64,000 bases of DNA from Parasphingopyxis lamellibrachiae (GTDB lineage: Bacteria; Pseudomonadota; Alphaproteobacteria; Sphingomonadales; Sphingomonadaceae), in the NCBI RefSeq assembly GCF_003385775.1, contig NZ_QRDP01000004.1, forward strand, positions 2,754,957-2,818,956, written 5' to 3'. The translations under genes were made by a program, and so were the position numbers. The notes below the pieces were generated by a model. That model saw only the letters and a list, made by a program, of their open reading frames with translations. It made no database searches and was not told the DNA's origin. Each line of letters opens with the position of its first letter. Positions within the stretch are counted from its first letter, which is position 1. Below are positions 53,530 through 62,988 of the stretch, piece by piece.

Positions 53530-54699
53530 CTAGTCCGCGCTCCACTCCCGTTTGATTTTCTTGGCGAGCGACCATTTGTGTACTTCGGTCGGGCCGTCAT
53601 AGATGCGAAAGGCGCGGATTTCGCGGAATACCTGTTCGACGATGGTATCCCCGGACACACCAGTTCCGCCCATCGCCTGGACGCAGCGATCGGCTATTTT
53701 GAACAGCGTTTCGGCGACATGGGTCTTCGTCATCGAGCTTTCCGCCGTGCCGAGGTCTCCGGTATCCAGTACTGCGGCGCACCAGTCGATCATCAGTTCG
53801 GTATGTTTGAGGTCGATCAGGTTCTGGGCGAGCATGAAGCCGACACCCTCATGGTCGATCAGTGGCTTGCCAAAGGCTTTGCGGCGGCAGGCATAGTCGG
53901 TTGCGATCTCATTGGCGCGGGTTGCTGCCCCATGCCAGCGCATGCAATGGGTGAGGCGGGCCGGGGCGAGGCGAACCTGGGCATATTTGAAACCCTCGCC
54001 GCTTTCGCCGAGCATCTGGTCCGCAGGCACGCGCAGATTGTCGATGGTGATGACGGCATGGCCACCGGGCATCGAGCTGTCGATGGTATCGAGCACGCGT
54101 TCGATGCGGATTGCGGGGTCGGGAAGGTCGACCAGGAACATGCAGGCGCCGTCGTCCGACTTGGCCATGACGATGCCGACCTTGGCGCCTTCCGCCCCGG
54201 TGATGAAGGTCTTGCGGCCGTTGATCACCCAGTGATTGCCATCCATCTTCGCGACCGTCTGCATCATCGAGGGGTCGGAGCCCGCGCCGTTCTCGTCGGC
54301 CGGTTCGGTCATGAAAAAGGCCGAGCGCGCCCGGCCTTCGACCAGCGGTTTCAGGAACCGTTCCTTCGCCTCCGGGCTGCCCACTTTGCCGAGCAGATAC
54401 ATGTTGCCCTCGTCGGGCGCGGCGGTGTTGCAGGCGACGGGGCCGAGCGGGGAAAGGCCCGACTTCCTCAGCACCAGCGCCGTTTCGGCATGGGTGAGAT
54501 GGCTGCCGTCGTCCAGGATATGCGGGGTCAGCACATTGGCGGCGCGCGCCTTGTCCTTGAGTTCGTCGGCGAGCGCGTCGCTCGGCCCATGCGCGCCCAT
54601 GCGCGGATCCTGCTCATGGGGGGCCACGGTCTCGCGCACGAAGCGTTCGACATTGTCGGCAATGGCGCGGGCGCGGTCGGAGATAGGGGCTTGGGTCAT
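53530..54699 (-). CDS. Acyl-CoA dehydrogenase, ACAD10/11-like
   Basis: This 389-residue enzyme has FFMTEPADENGAGSDPSMM and INGRKTFITGAEG for FAD and substrate. The C-terminal FREIRAFRIYDGPTEVHKWS, with Glu as likely base, resembles the ACAD10/ACAD11 group, which handle unusual or branched acyl chains. The ATG at 54699 overlaps the SDR stop by 4 bases (ATGA), so the two are coupled. Confidence 0.92.
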   Translation of the reverse strand: MTQAPISDRARAIADNVERFVRETVAPHEQDPRMGAHGPSDALADELKDKARAANVLTPHILDDGSHLTHAETALVLRKSGLSPLGPVACNTAAPDEGNMYLLGKVGSPEAKERFLKPLVEGRARSAFFMTEPADENGAGSDPSMMQTVAKMDGNHWVINGRKTFITGAEGAKVGIVMAKSDDGACMFLVDLPDPAIRIERVLDTIDSSMPGGHAVITIDNLRVPADQMLGESGEGFKYAQVRLAPARLTHCMRWHGAATRANEIATDYACRRKAFGKPLIDHEGVGFMLAQNLIDLKHTELMIDWCAAVLDTGDLGTAESSMTKTHVAETLFKIADRCVQAMGGTGVSGDTIVEQVFREIRAFRIYDGPTEVHKWSLAKKIKREWSAD

Positions 54700-55466
54700 A
54701 GGGCTTGTCCGTCGTCGATGGTGAGGGTTGCGCCGGTCACATAACGCGCGGCGTCGGAACACAGATAGAGGATGAGATCGTCGAGCGCGTCGATATCCAT
54801 CAGCCGGCCGCGATGCCAGCCCGCAACTTGCGCTCGGCCGCCTTCGGTGTCGAACCAGTCGCCCGACAATTCGGTCCGGATATAGCCGGGCTGGACCGTG
54901 TTGACGTTGATCCCCTGGCGGATCCATTCGCGGGCAAACTGTTTGGCGAGATGCGCGACGCCCGCTTTGGTTGCGGCATAGGCGGCATCGCCCTGGCCCG
55001 TCATCTCGGCAGTGATCGATCCGATCAGGACGATCCGGCCATTCTCCTTCTCGCGGCTGCCCGCCGAGATCAGCCGTTTCGCGCCTTCCCGCGCGGTCAG
55101 ATAGACGCCGAGCAGATTGGTATCGATAACCGCCTGCACCCGCCCGGCATCGACATCGGTCGAACGCCCGCCACCCGCCATGCCCGCATTGGCGATGATC
55201 GCGTCGACCGTGCCGAACGCATGCTCGGCGGCATCATAGGCCAACTTTACCGAGGCCTCGTCAGTGACATCCATGGTCACGGCGAGCGCCTGGTGGCCCG
55301 CATCGCGGAGCGCGGCGGCCAGGGTCTCGGTCCGGTCGGATCGCCGCGCGCCGAGCACGACATTGGCGCCGGCCGCCGCAAACAGTTCGGCAAGATGCGC
55401 GCCGATACCGGACGAAGCGCCCGCGACAAGGGCCGTGCGACCGGCAAGCGAATGGGGAATATGCAT
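54696..55466 (-). CDS. SDR family oxidoreductase
   Basis: The 256-residue classical short-chain dehydrogenase has VAGASSGIGA near 14-23, NAGMAGG, the catalytic Tyr-x3-Lys in YAATK and the C-terminal YVTGATLTIDDGQAL. Coupling with the ACAD11-like gene suggests it oxidises or reduces a hydroxy/oxo group on the same acyl-CoA. The substrate is unknown. Confidence 0.9.
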   Translation of the reverse strand: MHIPHSLAGRTALVAGASSGIGAHLAELFAAAGANVVLGARRSDRTETLAAALRDAGHQALAVTMDVTDEASVKLAYDAAEHAFGTVDAIIANAGMAGGGRSTDVDAGRVQAVIDTNLLGVYLTAREGAKRLISAGSREKENGRIVLIGSITAEMTGQGDAAYAATKAGVAHLAKQFAREWIRQGINVNTVQPGYIRTELSGDWFDTEGGRAQVAGWHRGRLMDIDALDDLILYLCSDAARYVTGATLTIDDGQAL

Positions 55467-55511
55467 GAGGCTGATTTCTCTCCGTGACGGTTTCGGGTGG
55501 GGAGGGACGGG

Positions 55512-56309
55512 TCAGGCGGCGCGGACCCTGCGCGCGCCCGGTTCGGGTGGATCGTTGGGCGGACCGGCAAAGCATTGCGCGAAACGCATCCACAGGGCCG
55601 CGTTCGGCCCGGACACGACAAGCCCGGTGTCCGCAATATTGCGCGTCTGGGTGACGACCTGACAGAATTGCTCCGCCATTCCCGTTATGCGCTCCCCGCC
55701 AGCCTCCTCGCCGAACGTCCAGACTTCGCCCGAAGGCGCGGTCAGCACAAGCTGCGGGCGCGGTTCCGGCACCGGCAATTTGCGGTTGGCGAAGGTCCAG
55801 CCATAGGTGTTGAGCCCCAATATCACGATATTGCGGATGCGATCGGCATTGTCCCGGACCACGCCCAGCTCGTCATAGATGGCCTGGGCATGGGCCCAGC
55901 TCTCCATCAGCCGGGCAGTGATCGAGGATCGTGCGCTCATGCTCGGGCCCGCCCAGGGCACACGCTTCGATGGATCGACCCCGGAAAACGCGGCGGTCAG
56001 GACGGGATAAAAATCGCGCCACGCGGTGCGCAGCGCGGTGCCGGACAAGCCATCCAGCCAGGCTTCCTCGAATGCCGGCATACCGCCCCTGCCGATGGGG
56101 CCGCCCGCATCCTTCATCCATGCCCGGAAAGCCTCTCCATCGGTGAGGGAGAGATGCGCCGCATAGTTCCAGACGTGCAGATGGCGCAGAATCTGATTGA
56201 TCGTCCAGCCCTTGAAGCCGGTCGCACGGCCGAAATCCGTGTCGTCGAGCGGAGCCAGTAGCCGGTCCAGCGCGTCGCATTCCCTGCGAAAATCGTCAGC
56301 CTGCTCCAT
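55512..56309 (-). CDS. TIGR03084 family metal-binding protein
   Basis: The 265-residue protein has a DinB/MDMPI-like helical bundle with His residues (NQILRHLHVWNYAAHLSL, ARLMESWAHAQAIYD) that would bind metal, followed by a smaller C-terminal domain (about 165-250). It matches the TIGR03084 group, which is often encoded with acyl-CoA dehydrogenases and SDRs in actinobacteria and alphaproteobacteria. Function is unknown. An isomerase or hydrolase step on a CoA or thiol substrate is possible. Confidence 0.82.
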   Translation of the reverse strand: MEQADDFRRECDALDRLLAPLDDTDFGRATGFKGWTINQILRHLHVWNYAAHLSLTDGEAFRAWMKDAGGPIGRGGMPAFEEAWLDGLSGTALRTAWRDFYPVLTAAFSGVDPSKRVPWAGPSMSARSSITARLMESWAHAQAIYDELGVVRDNADRIRNIVILGLNTYGWTFANRKLPVPEPRPQLVLTAPSGEVWTFGEEAGGERITGMAEQFCQVVTQTRNIADTGLVVSGPNAALWMRFAQCFAGPPNDPPEPGARRVRAA

Positions 56310-56350
56310 CGTCTACCCTTTTCCCTGACTGCTCCCGCTCATGCGCCATT

Positions 56351-57061
56351 TCAGCCCGCGCTCCGGTCCGAACGGCGGGTGATTTCTTCCCACAGACCGT
56401 CCGTACCCAGGGCGACAACCGCCGCGCCCAGCTTTTCGGACCAGTACCGGTCATTGCCATTGTCGGTGCGCCACTGGTTGAGCCGCCGGGTGAAGGGATG
56501 GAGCGGATATTCCCGGGTAAAGCCGATCGCGCCATGGGCCTGATGGGCAATGGCCGTGCCGACGCCGATCGCCTGATTGGTACGCAGTTTCGCCGCCGCG
56601 ATCTCGAACGTTGCATCGCCGTGATCGAGCGCCAGTGCTGCACCCGCCCCGGCCGAATTCACTGCCGCCGCCTCGACCGCGAGGATTGCGAGCGACTGCT
56701 GGACCGCCTGAAATCGGGCGAGCGGCCGACCGAACTGTTCTCGCGTGTTCACATAGTCGATGGCCATTTCGAGAATCCGGTCGAGCGCCCCGGCAGCCAG
56801 ACACACTTTTGCAAAGGCGCCTTTCTCCATGCTGTCGCCAGCCACCGGATCGAGGATCAGCCCGGCAATATCGAGATCCGATCCTTCATATCCGGCGATC
56901 CGCAGAACCGCGAAGACATCGCCCCAGTCACCGCCGAAGCCGCCATCGGCTTCGGCTATCAGAAGCGTGGCAAAGCCTGCTTCCTCAAGGCTGTGCATGT
57001 CGGCCGCCTCGCGCAGTACAGCCGTTGCAGTATCGCAGAGCAGGCTTCTATTCTCGCTCAT
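56351..57061 (-). CDS. Short acyl-CoA dehydrogenase-like subunit without middle domain
   Basis: The 236-residue protein passes from a short N-terminal part (EEAGFATLLIAEADGGFGGD) almost directly to the C-terminal helical domain (YVNTREQFGRPLARFQAVQQ, AHQAHGAIGFTREYPLHP). The whole beta-barrel middle domain and the G-T-x-E-I catalytic motif are missing. It overlaps the upstream full-length acyl-CoA dehydrogenase by 4 bases, so it is probably the partner subunit of a heteromeric enzyme. It could also be an internally deleted remnant, but the frame is intact and coupled. Confidence 0.82.
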   Translation of the reverse strand: MSENRSLLCDTATAVLREAADMHSLEEAGFATLLIAEADGGFGGDWGDVFAVLRIAGYEGSDLDIAGLILDPVAGDSMEKGAFAKVCLAAGALDRILEMAIDYVNTREQFGRPLARFQAVQQSLAILAVEAAAVNSAGAGAALALDHGDATFEIAAAKLRTNQAIGVGTAIAHQAHGAIGFTREYPLHPFTRRLNQWRTDNGNDRYWSEKLGAAVVALGTDGLWEEITRRSDRSAG

Positions 57062-58197
57062 CTGAGGCCCAGTCCCCGCGCAATGATACCGCGCAGGATT
57101 TCCCTTGTGCCGCCGCGCAGCGAAAAGCTGGGCGCGGTCTGGAGCAGCAGGGAAAGCGTGCGCGCGAGATCGCTATCGCTTCGCGTATCGAAATCCGCAG
57201 TCAGCACGGCCTGTATCGCCAACGGAACATCCTGTTCGTAACTGTTGCCGAGATCCTTGACGATGGCCGCTTCGACGGCGGGATCTTCGCCGCCAGCAAG
57301 CTTCGCGGCGGTCGACATCGACATTTGCCGCAGGGTCCACAGCTCGGCTGTCAGCCTGCCGATCAGCGGCTGGACGGCGGGGTCGCCGCCCTGTTCGGCG
57401 ATCAGGTATCGGAGCAGGGCAAAGCTTGAAAGATAGCGTTCTGGCCCCGAACGCTCGAGCGCCAGTTCCGCTGTCACCTGTTTCCAGCCATTGCCTTCCC
57501 CACCGACAAGTGCGCCATGCGGCACTTCGACATCCTCGAAGAATATCTCGTTGAAATCATGCTGCCCGGCGAGGTTGATGATCGGCCGGACCGTGATGCC
57601 CGGTGTGTCCATATCGACGAGCAGCTGACTGAGCCCGGCCTGCCGCTCGGACCCCGGCTCGGTGCGGACCAATGCCAGTATGGCGTGGGCGATATGCGCG
57701 CCGGTCGTCCAGACTTTCTGGCCGTTGATGACCCAGCCCGTGTCCGTCTTGCGAGCCGTGGTTTTTACGCCCGCAAGATCCGATCCCGCGCCCGGTTCGC
57801 TGAGGCCGATACAGGCATAGGTCTTGCCTGCAGCCATGCCGGGAAGATATTTTTCGCGCTGCTCTTCCGTGCCATAGCGCAGCAGCAACGGGCCGGTCTG
57901 GCGGTCGGCAATCCAGTGCGCGCCCACCGGCGCTCCGGCGGCGAGCAATTCTTCCAGAACAATATAGCGTTCCAGCGGATCGCGGTCATGGCCGCCATAG
58001 CGCTTTGGCCAGATCATCCCGACCAGGCCTTCGTCGCCAAGTCGCGCGCTGAATGCAGGGTCGGCGACGGACCAGCTGTTTGCGCGGTCTGCGGCATCCC
58101 AGCCCGCCTCGCATTCGGAGACGATCCTGCGCACCTGCGCCCGCAGGTCTGAAACCGTACCGGGCGTTGAAAAGGGATGGATGGCAAAGCTCTGCAT
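57058..58197 (-). CDS. Acyl-CoA dehydrogenase, catalytic subunit of a likely heteromeric pair
   Basis: This 379-residue enzyme has GLSEPGAGSDLAG and INGQKVWTTGA (FAD and substrate) and SLRGGTREILRG near the C-terminus, with the catalytic Glu. The N-terminus is typical (LGDEGLVGMIWPKRYGG). Its stop overlaps the start of the short subunit by 4 bases. Such coupled pairs act on bulky CoA esters, for example steroid side chains, in actinobacteria; the substrate here is not known. It is divergent from the enoyl-CoA hydratase. Confidence 0.92.
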   Translation of the reverse strand: MQSFAIHPFSTPGTVSDLRAQVRRIVSECEAGWDAADRANSWSVADPAFSARLGDEGLVGMIWPKRYGGHDRDPLERYIVLEELLAAGAPVGAHWIADRQTGPLLLRYGTEEQREKYLPGMAAGKTYACIGLSEPGAGSDLAGVKTTARKTDTGWVINGQKVWTTGAHIAHAILALVRTEPGSERQAGLSQLLVDMDTPGITVRPIINLAGQHDFNEIFFEDVEVPHGALVGGEGNGWKQVTAELALERSGPERYLSSFALLRYLIAEQGGDPAVQPLIGRLTAELWTLRQMSMSTAAKLAGGEDPAVEAAIVKDLGNSYEQDVPLAIQAVLTADFDTRSDSDLARTLSLLLQTAPSFSLRGGTREILRGIIARGLGLR

Positions 58198-58333
58198 CGC
58201 GAACGGCTTAAGGGGAAATGCCCATCGGGCAAAGCAGTTTTGCTACCTCTCTCAAAACAAAGAGTAGGTCGGCGGCCAGGCTATGGCGAACCGGTGCGCG
58301 GCGGGTTATGGCCGCTCCGATAAGGAGAATATG

Positions 58334-59137
58334 ATGGGCGATTTTGTACAGGTCGAGAAATCGGGAAGGGTGGCCGTACTGCGGTTGAACAGCCCGGATA
58401 CGCTCAATGCCATCGGCACATTGGAGCATTGCGCGGATGTGATAAACGCGCTTGAATCGCTGGACGACGATCCGGCAATCAGTGTCGGCATCCTGACGGG
58501 AAATGGCCGCGCCTTCTGTGCCGGCGGCAATCTCAAAGGCATGAAGGAGAAAACCGGCATCGGCCGGATGCCGGTGCCGGTTGAAACAATGAATACCTAC
58601 CGGCGGGGCGTGCAGAAAATCACCCGGGCCTTCATGGCAACCAATGTTCCGATGATTGCGGCGGTGAACGGCCATGCGGTCGGCCTCGGCCTCGATCTTG
58701 CCTGCCTGTGCGATGTCAGGATCGCTGCTGAAAGCGCTAAATGCGCGGCCAGCTTCATCAAGGTCGGGATCGTTCCGGGTGACGGCGGCGCCTGGTCGCT
58801 GCAACAGATTCTCGGCTATTCCAAAGCCGCCGAACTGTTTCTGACAGGGGAAAGATTCGACGCTGCCAGCGGCCTGGAAATGGGATTGTTCTCGCAGGTC
58901 GTGGCCGACGACAAGCTGCTGGATGCGGCCCGGGCAGTTGCTGAAAAAATCTCCGAGAATCCGCCCCGCGCTGTAAGGCTTACAAAGCGGTTGCTGCGCG
59001 AGGCGCAGGCCCAGCGCTATTCCGACATATTGGAACTGTCAGCTGCCTATCAGGCGGTTATCCACGAAACCCGCGATCATGAGGAAGCGGTCGATGCCTT
59101 CCTCGAAAAGCGGGCGCCGAATTTCACCGGAGAATAG
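58334..59137 (+). CDS. Enoyl-CoA hydratase/isomerase family protein
   Basis: The 267-residue crotonase-fold protein has the oxyanion-hole segments GNGRAFCAGGNLKGM (about 55-70) and NGHAVGLGLDLACLCDVRIA (about 113-132). Glu residues expected of a hydratase are not obvious at both usual positions (KVGIVPGDGGAWSL), so an isomerase or other crotonase activity is possible. AAGGAG lies 6 bases before ATG 58334, which I prefer to the ATG 3 bases earlier. It is the only plus-strand gene in this catabolic region. Confidence 0.88.
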   Translation: MGDFVQVEKSGRVAVLRLNSPDTLNAIGTLEHCADVINALESLDDDPAISVGILTGNGRAFCAGGNLKGMKEKTGIGRMPVPVETMNTYRRGVQKITRAFMATNVPMIAAVNGHAVGLGLDLACLCDVRIAAESAKCAASFIKVGIVPGDGGAWSLQQILGYSKAAELFLTGERFDAASGLEMGLFSQVVADDKLLDAARAVAEKISENPPRAVRLTKRLLREAQAQRYSDILELSAAYQAVIHETRDHEEAVDAFLEKRAPNFTGE

Positions 59138-59146
59138 CCGGCTGAA

Positions 59147-60358
59147 TCAGGCGCGCTCGAAAACCGCGCCCAGCCCCTGGCCGCCGCCGATACACATGGT
59201 TTCCAGGCCGTAGCGCGCATCGCGCCGATCCATTTCCCGCAACAGGGTGGCGAGGATGCGGCCGCCTGTCGCGCCCACCGGGTGCCCGAGCGATATGCCC
59301 GAACCATGCACGTTCAGGCGGTCATGGTCGCTGGCGGCGAATTTCCACTCGCGCAGACAGGCGAGGACCTGCGCCGCAAATGCCTCGTTGAGTTCGATCA
59401 GATCGATATCGCCGAGGGTGAGTTCCGCCCGCGCGAGCGCCTTGGCGGTGGCGGGGACCGGACCGATCCCCATGGTCTTTGGCGCGCAGCCGGCAACCGC
59501 CCAGCTTTTCAGCTGTGCTAGCGGCTTCAATCCGTATTTGTCCGCCGCTTCCCGGGTGCAAATGATACAGGCCGATCCGCCGTCATTCTGGCCGCTCGCA
59601 TTGCCCGCCGTCACGGTCGCGCTGGCATCCTTTGCGCCGAATATCGGTTTCAGCTTGGCAAGGGCGTCCATGGTCAGGCCGGGGCGGGGATGCTCGTCGC
59701 GATCGACAATCGTCTCGTTGCCCTTGCGGTCCCTTATGGTAACCGGAATGATTTCCTCTTCGAATATGCCGCTTTCCTGTGCCGCTACAGCTCTTGCGTG
59801 CGAGTTCAGGGCCAGTTCGTCCTGCTCTTCGCGCGAAATTGTGTATTCAGCGCGAAGATTCTCGGCCGTTTCGATCATGCCGCCCGGCACCGGATAATTC
59901 TTGCCGCCGGCCGTCAACCGTCCTCGCACCAGAGAATCGTGGAGAGTCATGGCTGGCTTGCGCGTGCCGTACCGCGCTTCATGGGTGAAAAAGGCGGCGT
60001 TGGTCATCGATTCCGCGCCGCCCGCAAGAACGAGATCCGCGCCGCCCGTCTGCACCTGCATCGACCCGTAGATTATGGCCTGCAGGCCCGATCCGCATCT
60101 CCGGTCGATCTGTATTCCGGGTGTTTCGATGGGCAGGCCGGCATCCAGCGCGACGACCCGCCCGAGCGCCGGCGCTTCCATCGTTGGATAGCATTGCGCG
60201 AAGATCACATCCTCGACGGCATCGTGCGGAAGTTTCGTACGGTCAAGCAAGCCGCGAACCGCCGCCACGCCTAGCTCCGCCGCGCTGGTTTCCCGGAAAG
60301 CGCCGCCCAGGCCGCCGACCGGGGTGCGGACAGGTTCGCAGATTACGGCTTCACGCAT
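59147..60358 (-). CDS. Acetyl-CoA C-acyltransferase (thiolase)
   Basis: The 403-residue thiolase has acyl-binding Cys88 in DRRCGSGLQ, GSGISLGHPVGATG with the active-site His, and TMCIGGGQGLGAVF with the second Cys. It ends beta-oxidation cycles by thiolysis. ATG 60358 (MREAVICEPVRTP) matches the family start. It stands alone with 180 bases upstream to the methylsuccinyl-CoA dehydrogenase-like gene. Confidence 0.93.
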   Translation of the reverse strand: MREAVICEPVRTPVGGLGGAFRETSAAELGVAAVRGLLDRTKLPHDAVEDVIFAQCYPTMEAPALGRVVALDAGLPIETPGIQIDRRCGSGLQAIIYGSMQVQTGGADLVLAGGAESMTNAAFFTHEARYGTRKPAMTLHDSLVRGRLTAGGKNYPVPGGMIETAENLRAEYTISREEQDELALNSHARAVAAQESGIFEEEIIPVTIRDRKGNETIVDRDEHPRPGLTMDALAKLKPIFGAKDASATVTAGNASGQNDGGSACIICTREAADKYGLKPLAQLKSWAVAGCAPKTMGIGPVPATAKALARAELTLGDIDLIELNEAFAAQVLACLREWKFAASDHDRLNVHGSGISLGHPVGATGGRILATLLREMDRRDARYGLETMCIGGGQGLGAVFERA

Positions 60359-60538
60359 TGTAGAATCTCCCGAAAAATATCGTCTTGTGCGCATTTCAAG
60401 CGCGATGTGCCAGCGGCTTGTCGACAACCAGCAGGTAAGTGCAGCTGTGTTTCATTTCGCGCGACAAGAGGCTCCTGCCTCGCCTGAATATGTCGGCACG
60501 CGCGGCATTTGGCTGTGGCAACGCTCTGTTTCTCGCAG

Positions 60539-62182
60539 TCAGGATTGCGCCATCACCAGCCCACGGCCGATAACCTGGGCCTGAATTTCCGCAGCGCCCT
60601 CGAATATGTTGAGTATCCGCGCATCGCACAGGACGCGGCTGATCTCATATTCCAGCGCATAACCGTTGCCGCCGTGAATCTGCACCGCGAGGTCCGCATT
60701 GGACCAGGCGACCCGGGCGGCGAGGAGTTTTGCCATGCCGGCCTCGATATCGCAGCGCTCGCCTTTGTCCTTGTGCCGGGCCGCCGAATAGGTCAGCTCG
60801 CGCGCCATTACCGTTTCGGCCGCCATCAGGGCCAGCTTGTCCGAAACTCGCGGGAAAGCGAGCAGGGGCTTGCGAAACTGTTTGCGTTCAAGGGCATAGC
60901 TTAGCCCGAGGTCGAAGGCGTTCCAGGCCACGCCGATGGCGCGCGCGGCGGTCTGGATGCGGGCGCCCTCGAACGTCCGCATCAGCTGTTTGAAGCCCTG
61001 TCTCTCGGCGCCGCCCAGCAGGCCATCGGCGCCGACGGCAAAATTGTCGAAGCCGAGCGTATATTCCTTCATCCCGCGATAGCCGAGCACTGCGATCTCG
61101 TCGCCGGCAAGGCCCGGGTCGGGGAAGGGGGCCTTGTCGGTGCCGCGCGTCTTTTCAGCCAGCAGCATGGAAAGGCCGCCATAGCCGGGTGTATCCGGAT
61201 CGGTGCGGCACAGGATGGTCATCAGGTCGGCGCGTGCGGCATGGGTGATCCAGGTCTTCGCGCCGTCGATCCGCCAGCCGCCATCCTCGGCCCGTGTCGC
61301 CCGGGTCCGCACCGAGGCAAGGTCCGAGCCGGTGTCCGGTTCGGTGAAAACGGCAGTCGGCAATATCGACCCATCGGCCAGTTGCGGCAGGAATTTCCTT
61401 TTCTGCTCCTCGGTGCCGTTCTTTCCTATCAGCTCGCCGGCAATCTCCGATCGGGTGCCGAGCGAACCCGCGCAGATCCAGCCTCGCGACAATTCCTCGG
61501 AAACCAGGCACATGGCGAGTTTGCCGAGGCCGAGGCCGCCATAGTCTTCGTCTATGCAGATGCCGAAAACGCCGAGTTCCGCCATCTCCCGCACGATCTC
61601 GATAGGAATGAGGGCATCGGCCAAATGCCATTTATGCGCGTTGGGGGTAATCCGGTTTGCCGTAAAGGCCCGGAATTGCGCCCGGATCATATCATGCGTT
61701 TCATCGCCCATTTCTTCGAAGGGCCGCGCTCCCTCGCCCAGTAGCTCGGCAAGCCTGTGCCGCGTCTCCGGAACATTGCCTTCGGTCAGGAATTTGGCGA
61801 TTGCGGGATCGGCGACAAACTCTGCGACTGCGTCGCGCAAGCCGAATTCCGACAGCCGGACGAATTCGTTCTGGCTCATCGGGATCGCGGATGCGAGCTG
61901 CGCGCAATATTCTCCCAAACCCACTTTGAGGATCAGCTCCTCGAGCTCGCCATAAGCACCCGCTCCGCTGGCCCGGCTGGCCCAGTCCGACGCGGCGGCA
62001 ACGGCTTCCGCGGATGTCGCCAGCCAGGCGAAACCATGAACGAGGCACTGTTCGCGCTCCACCCGGTCATTGTCGACACGGCCATCGACGAGGATGGCCT
62101 CGGCGGCCTTTGCTCGCATTTTCTCGGTGAGGCCTCGCGCCGCGAAAGCGGCTTTTCGGGACAGGTCGATCCAGTCGGTCAT
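60539..62182 (-). CDS. (2S)-methylsuccinyl-CoA dehydrogenase-like acyl-CoA dehydrogenase
   Basis: This 547-residue protein has an N-terminal helical extension of about 150 residues before a standard acyl-CoA dehydrogenase. That is the size and layout of Mcd, the methylsuccinyl-CoA dehydrogenase of the ethylmalonyl-CoA pathway. The C-terminal segments VLGYRGMKEYTLGFD, FKQLMRTFEGARIQTAARA and ISRVLCDARILNIFEGAAEI also match my memory of Mcd; Glu532 is the likely base. FTEPDTGSDLASV is the FAD motif. It overlaps the hydratase gene by 4 bases. It would make mesaconyl-C1-CoA, the substrate of the upstream CoA-transferase homologue. Confidence 0.85.
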   Translation of the reverse strand: MTDWIDLSRKAAFAARGLTEKMRAKAAEAILVDGRVDNDRVEREQCLVHGFAWLATSAEAVAAASDWASRASGAGAYGELEELILKVGLGEYCAQLASAIPMSQNEFVRLSEFGLRDAVAEFVADPAIAKFLTEGNVPETRHRLAELLGEGARPFEEMGDETHDMIRAQFRAFTANRITPNAHKWHLADALIPIEIVREMAELGVFGICIDEDYGGLGLGKLAMCLVSEELSRGWICAGSLGTRSEIAGELIGKNGTEEQKRKFLPQLADGSILPTAVFTEPDTGSDLASVRTRATRAEDGGWRIDGAKTWITHAARADLMTILCRTDPDTPGYGGLSMLLAEKTRGTDKAPFPDPGLAGDEIAVLGYRGMKEYTLGFDNFAVGADGLLGGAERQGFKQLMRTFEGARIQTAARAIGVAWNAFDLGLSYALERKQFRKPLLAFPRVSDKLALMAAETVMARELTYSAARHKDKGERCDIEAGMAKLLAARVAWSNADLAVQIHGGNGYALEYEISRVLCDARILNIFEGAAEIQAQVIGRGLVMAQS

Positions 62183-62988
62183 CGGTAACTCACTTTGGCG
62201 GTCATTGCTGGGGTGCCGTCGCAACGGATGGCGGTAACTTCGTCTTGCGCGCTGCTGTTCAGGAAAACGGATTGTCCGAGGAACAGCGGCGCCATTGCGC
62301 GAAAAGAAAAGGTTGCAAGCGGCCCGCGGCGCATCGCCAGCCCGGCCAGCTTTGCGGCCGTGAAGGGGCCGTGGATGACAAGCGCCGGATAGCCCTCCAC
62401 CGACGTCGCATAAGGTTTGTCGTAGTGGATCCGGTGTCCATTGAAGGTAGCGGCGGAAAAGCGGAACAGATTCACTTCATCGGGCGTCCATTGCTCGCCC
62501 GCTGGCGGCTTCGAAGCGGGTATCGGCATAGCCGCCGGCGTGCCTTCACCACGATATACATAGCTCTGCCGCTCGGTCACGCACGGAGCGCCATCTTGCG
62601 ATATGACTTTCTCCACCTCGACAAACACAAGATCGCCAGAACGCCCGGCCTTGTGGGTGACATCGGCAATCGTGGCAATCAGCGCGGCCTCGACGCCGAT
62701 TGCCAGAGGGGTGTCGAACCGGATGCTGCTGCCGGCGAACATGCGGCGTGGGAGGGGGATATCGGGCAGGAACCCGCCTTTTCGCGGATGGCCGTCGGGT
62801 CCGATTTCCTCGTCCGTCGGCCCGGGCAGAAAGAACGCCCAGTGGGCGAGCGGAGTTTGTGCGGTATCCGCCCCGACTGACAGGGCAAAGCGCCGCAGGC
62901 TTTGCGCTTCCAGTATCTCGGTCCGCCGTTCGCTCCTGCCTATCGCGCTGCGCCACTGCTCGATACGATCCGGGCTCAGTGCCGTCAT
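62179..62988 (-). CDS. HTD2/MaoC-type hydratase, mesaconyl-C4-CoA hydratase-like
   Basis: The 269-residue double hot-dog protein has a FAS1-like dehydratase N-terminal domain (1-150) and a C-terminal hot-dog domain with the hydratase motif FNGHRIHYDKPYA (His185, His188, Asp190). It fits the HTD2 group that includes mesaconyl-C4-CoA hydratase and itaconyl-CoA hydratase, both producing citramalyl-CoA. It is coupled by 4-base overlaps to the CoA-transferase upstream and the Mcd-like gene downstream, which supports a mesaconyl-CoA substrate. Confidence 0.85.
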   Translation of the reverse strand: MTALSPDRIEQWRSAIGRSERRTEILEAQSLRRFALSVGADTAQTPLAHWAFFLPGPTDEEIGPDGHPRKGGFLPDIPLPRRMFAGSSIRFDTPLAIGVEAALIATIADVTHKAGRSGDLVFVEVEKVISQDGAPCVTERQSYVYRGEGTPAAMPIPASKPPAGEQWTPDEVNLFRFSAATFNGHRIHYDKPYATSVEGYPALVIHGPFTAAKLAGLAMRRGPLATFSFRAMAPLFLGQSVFLNSSAQDEVTAIRCDGTPAMTAKVSYR

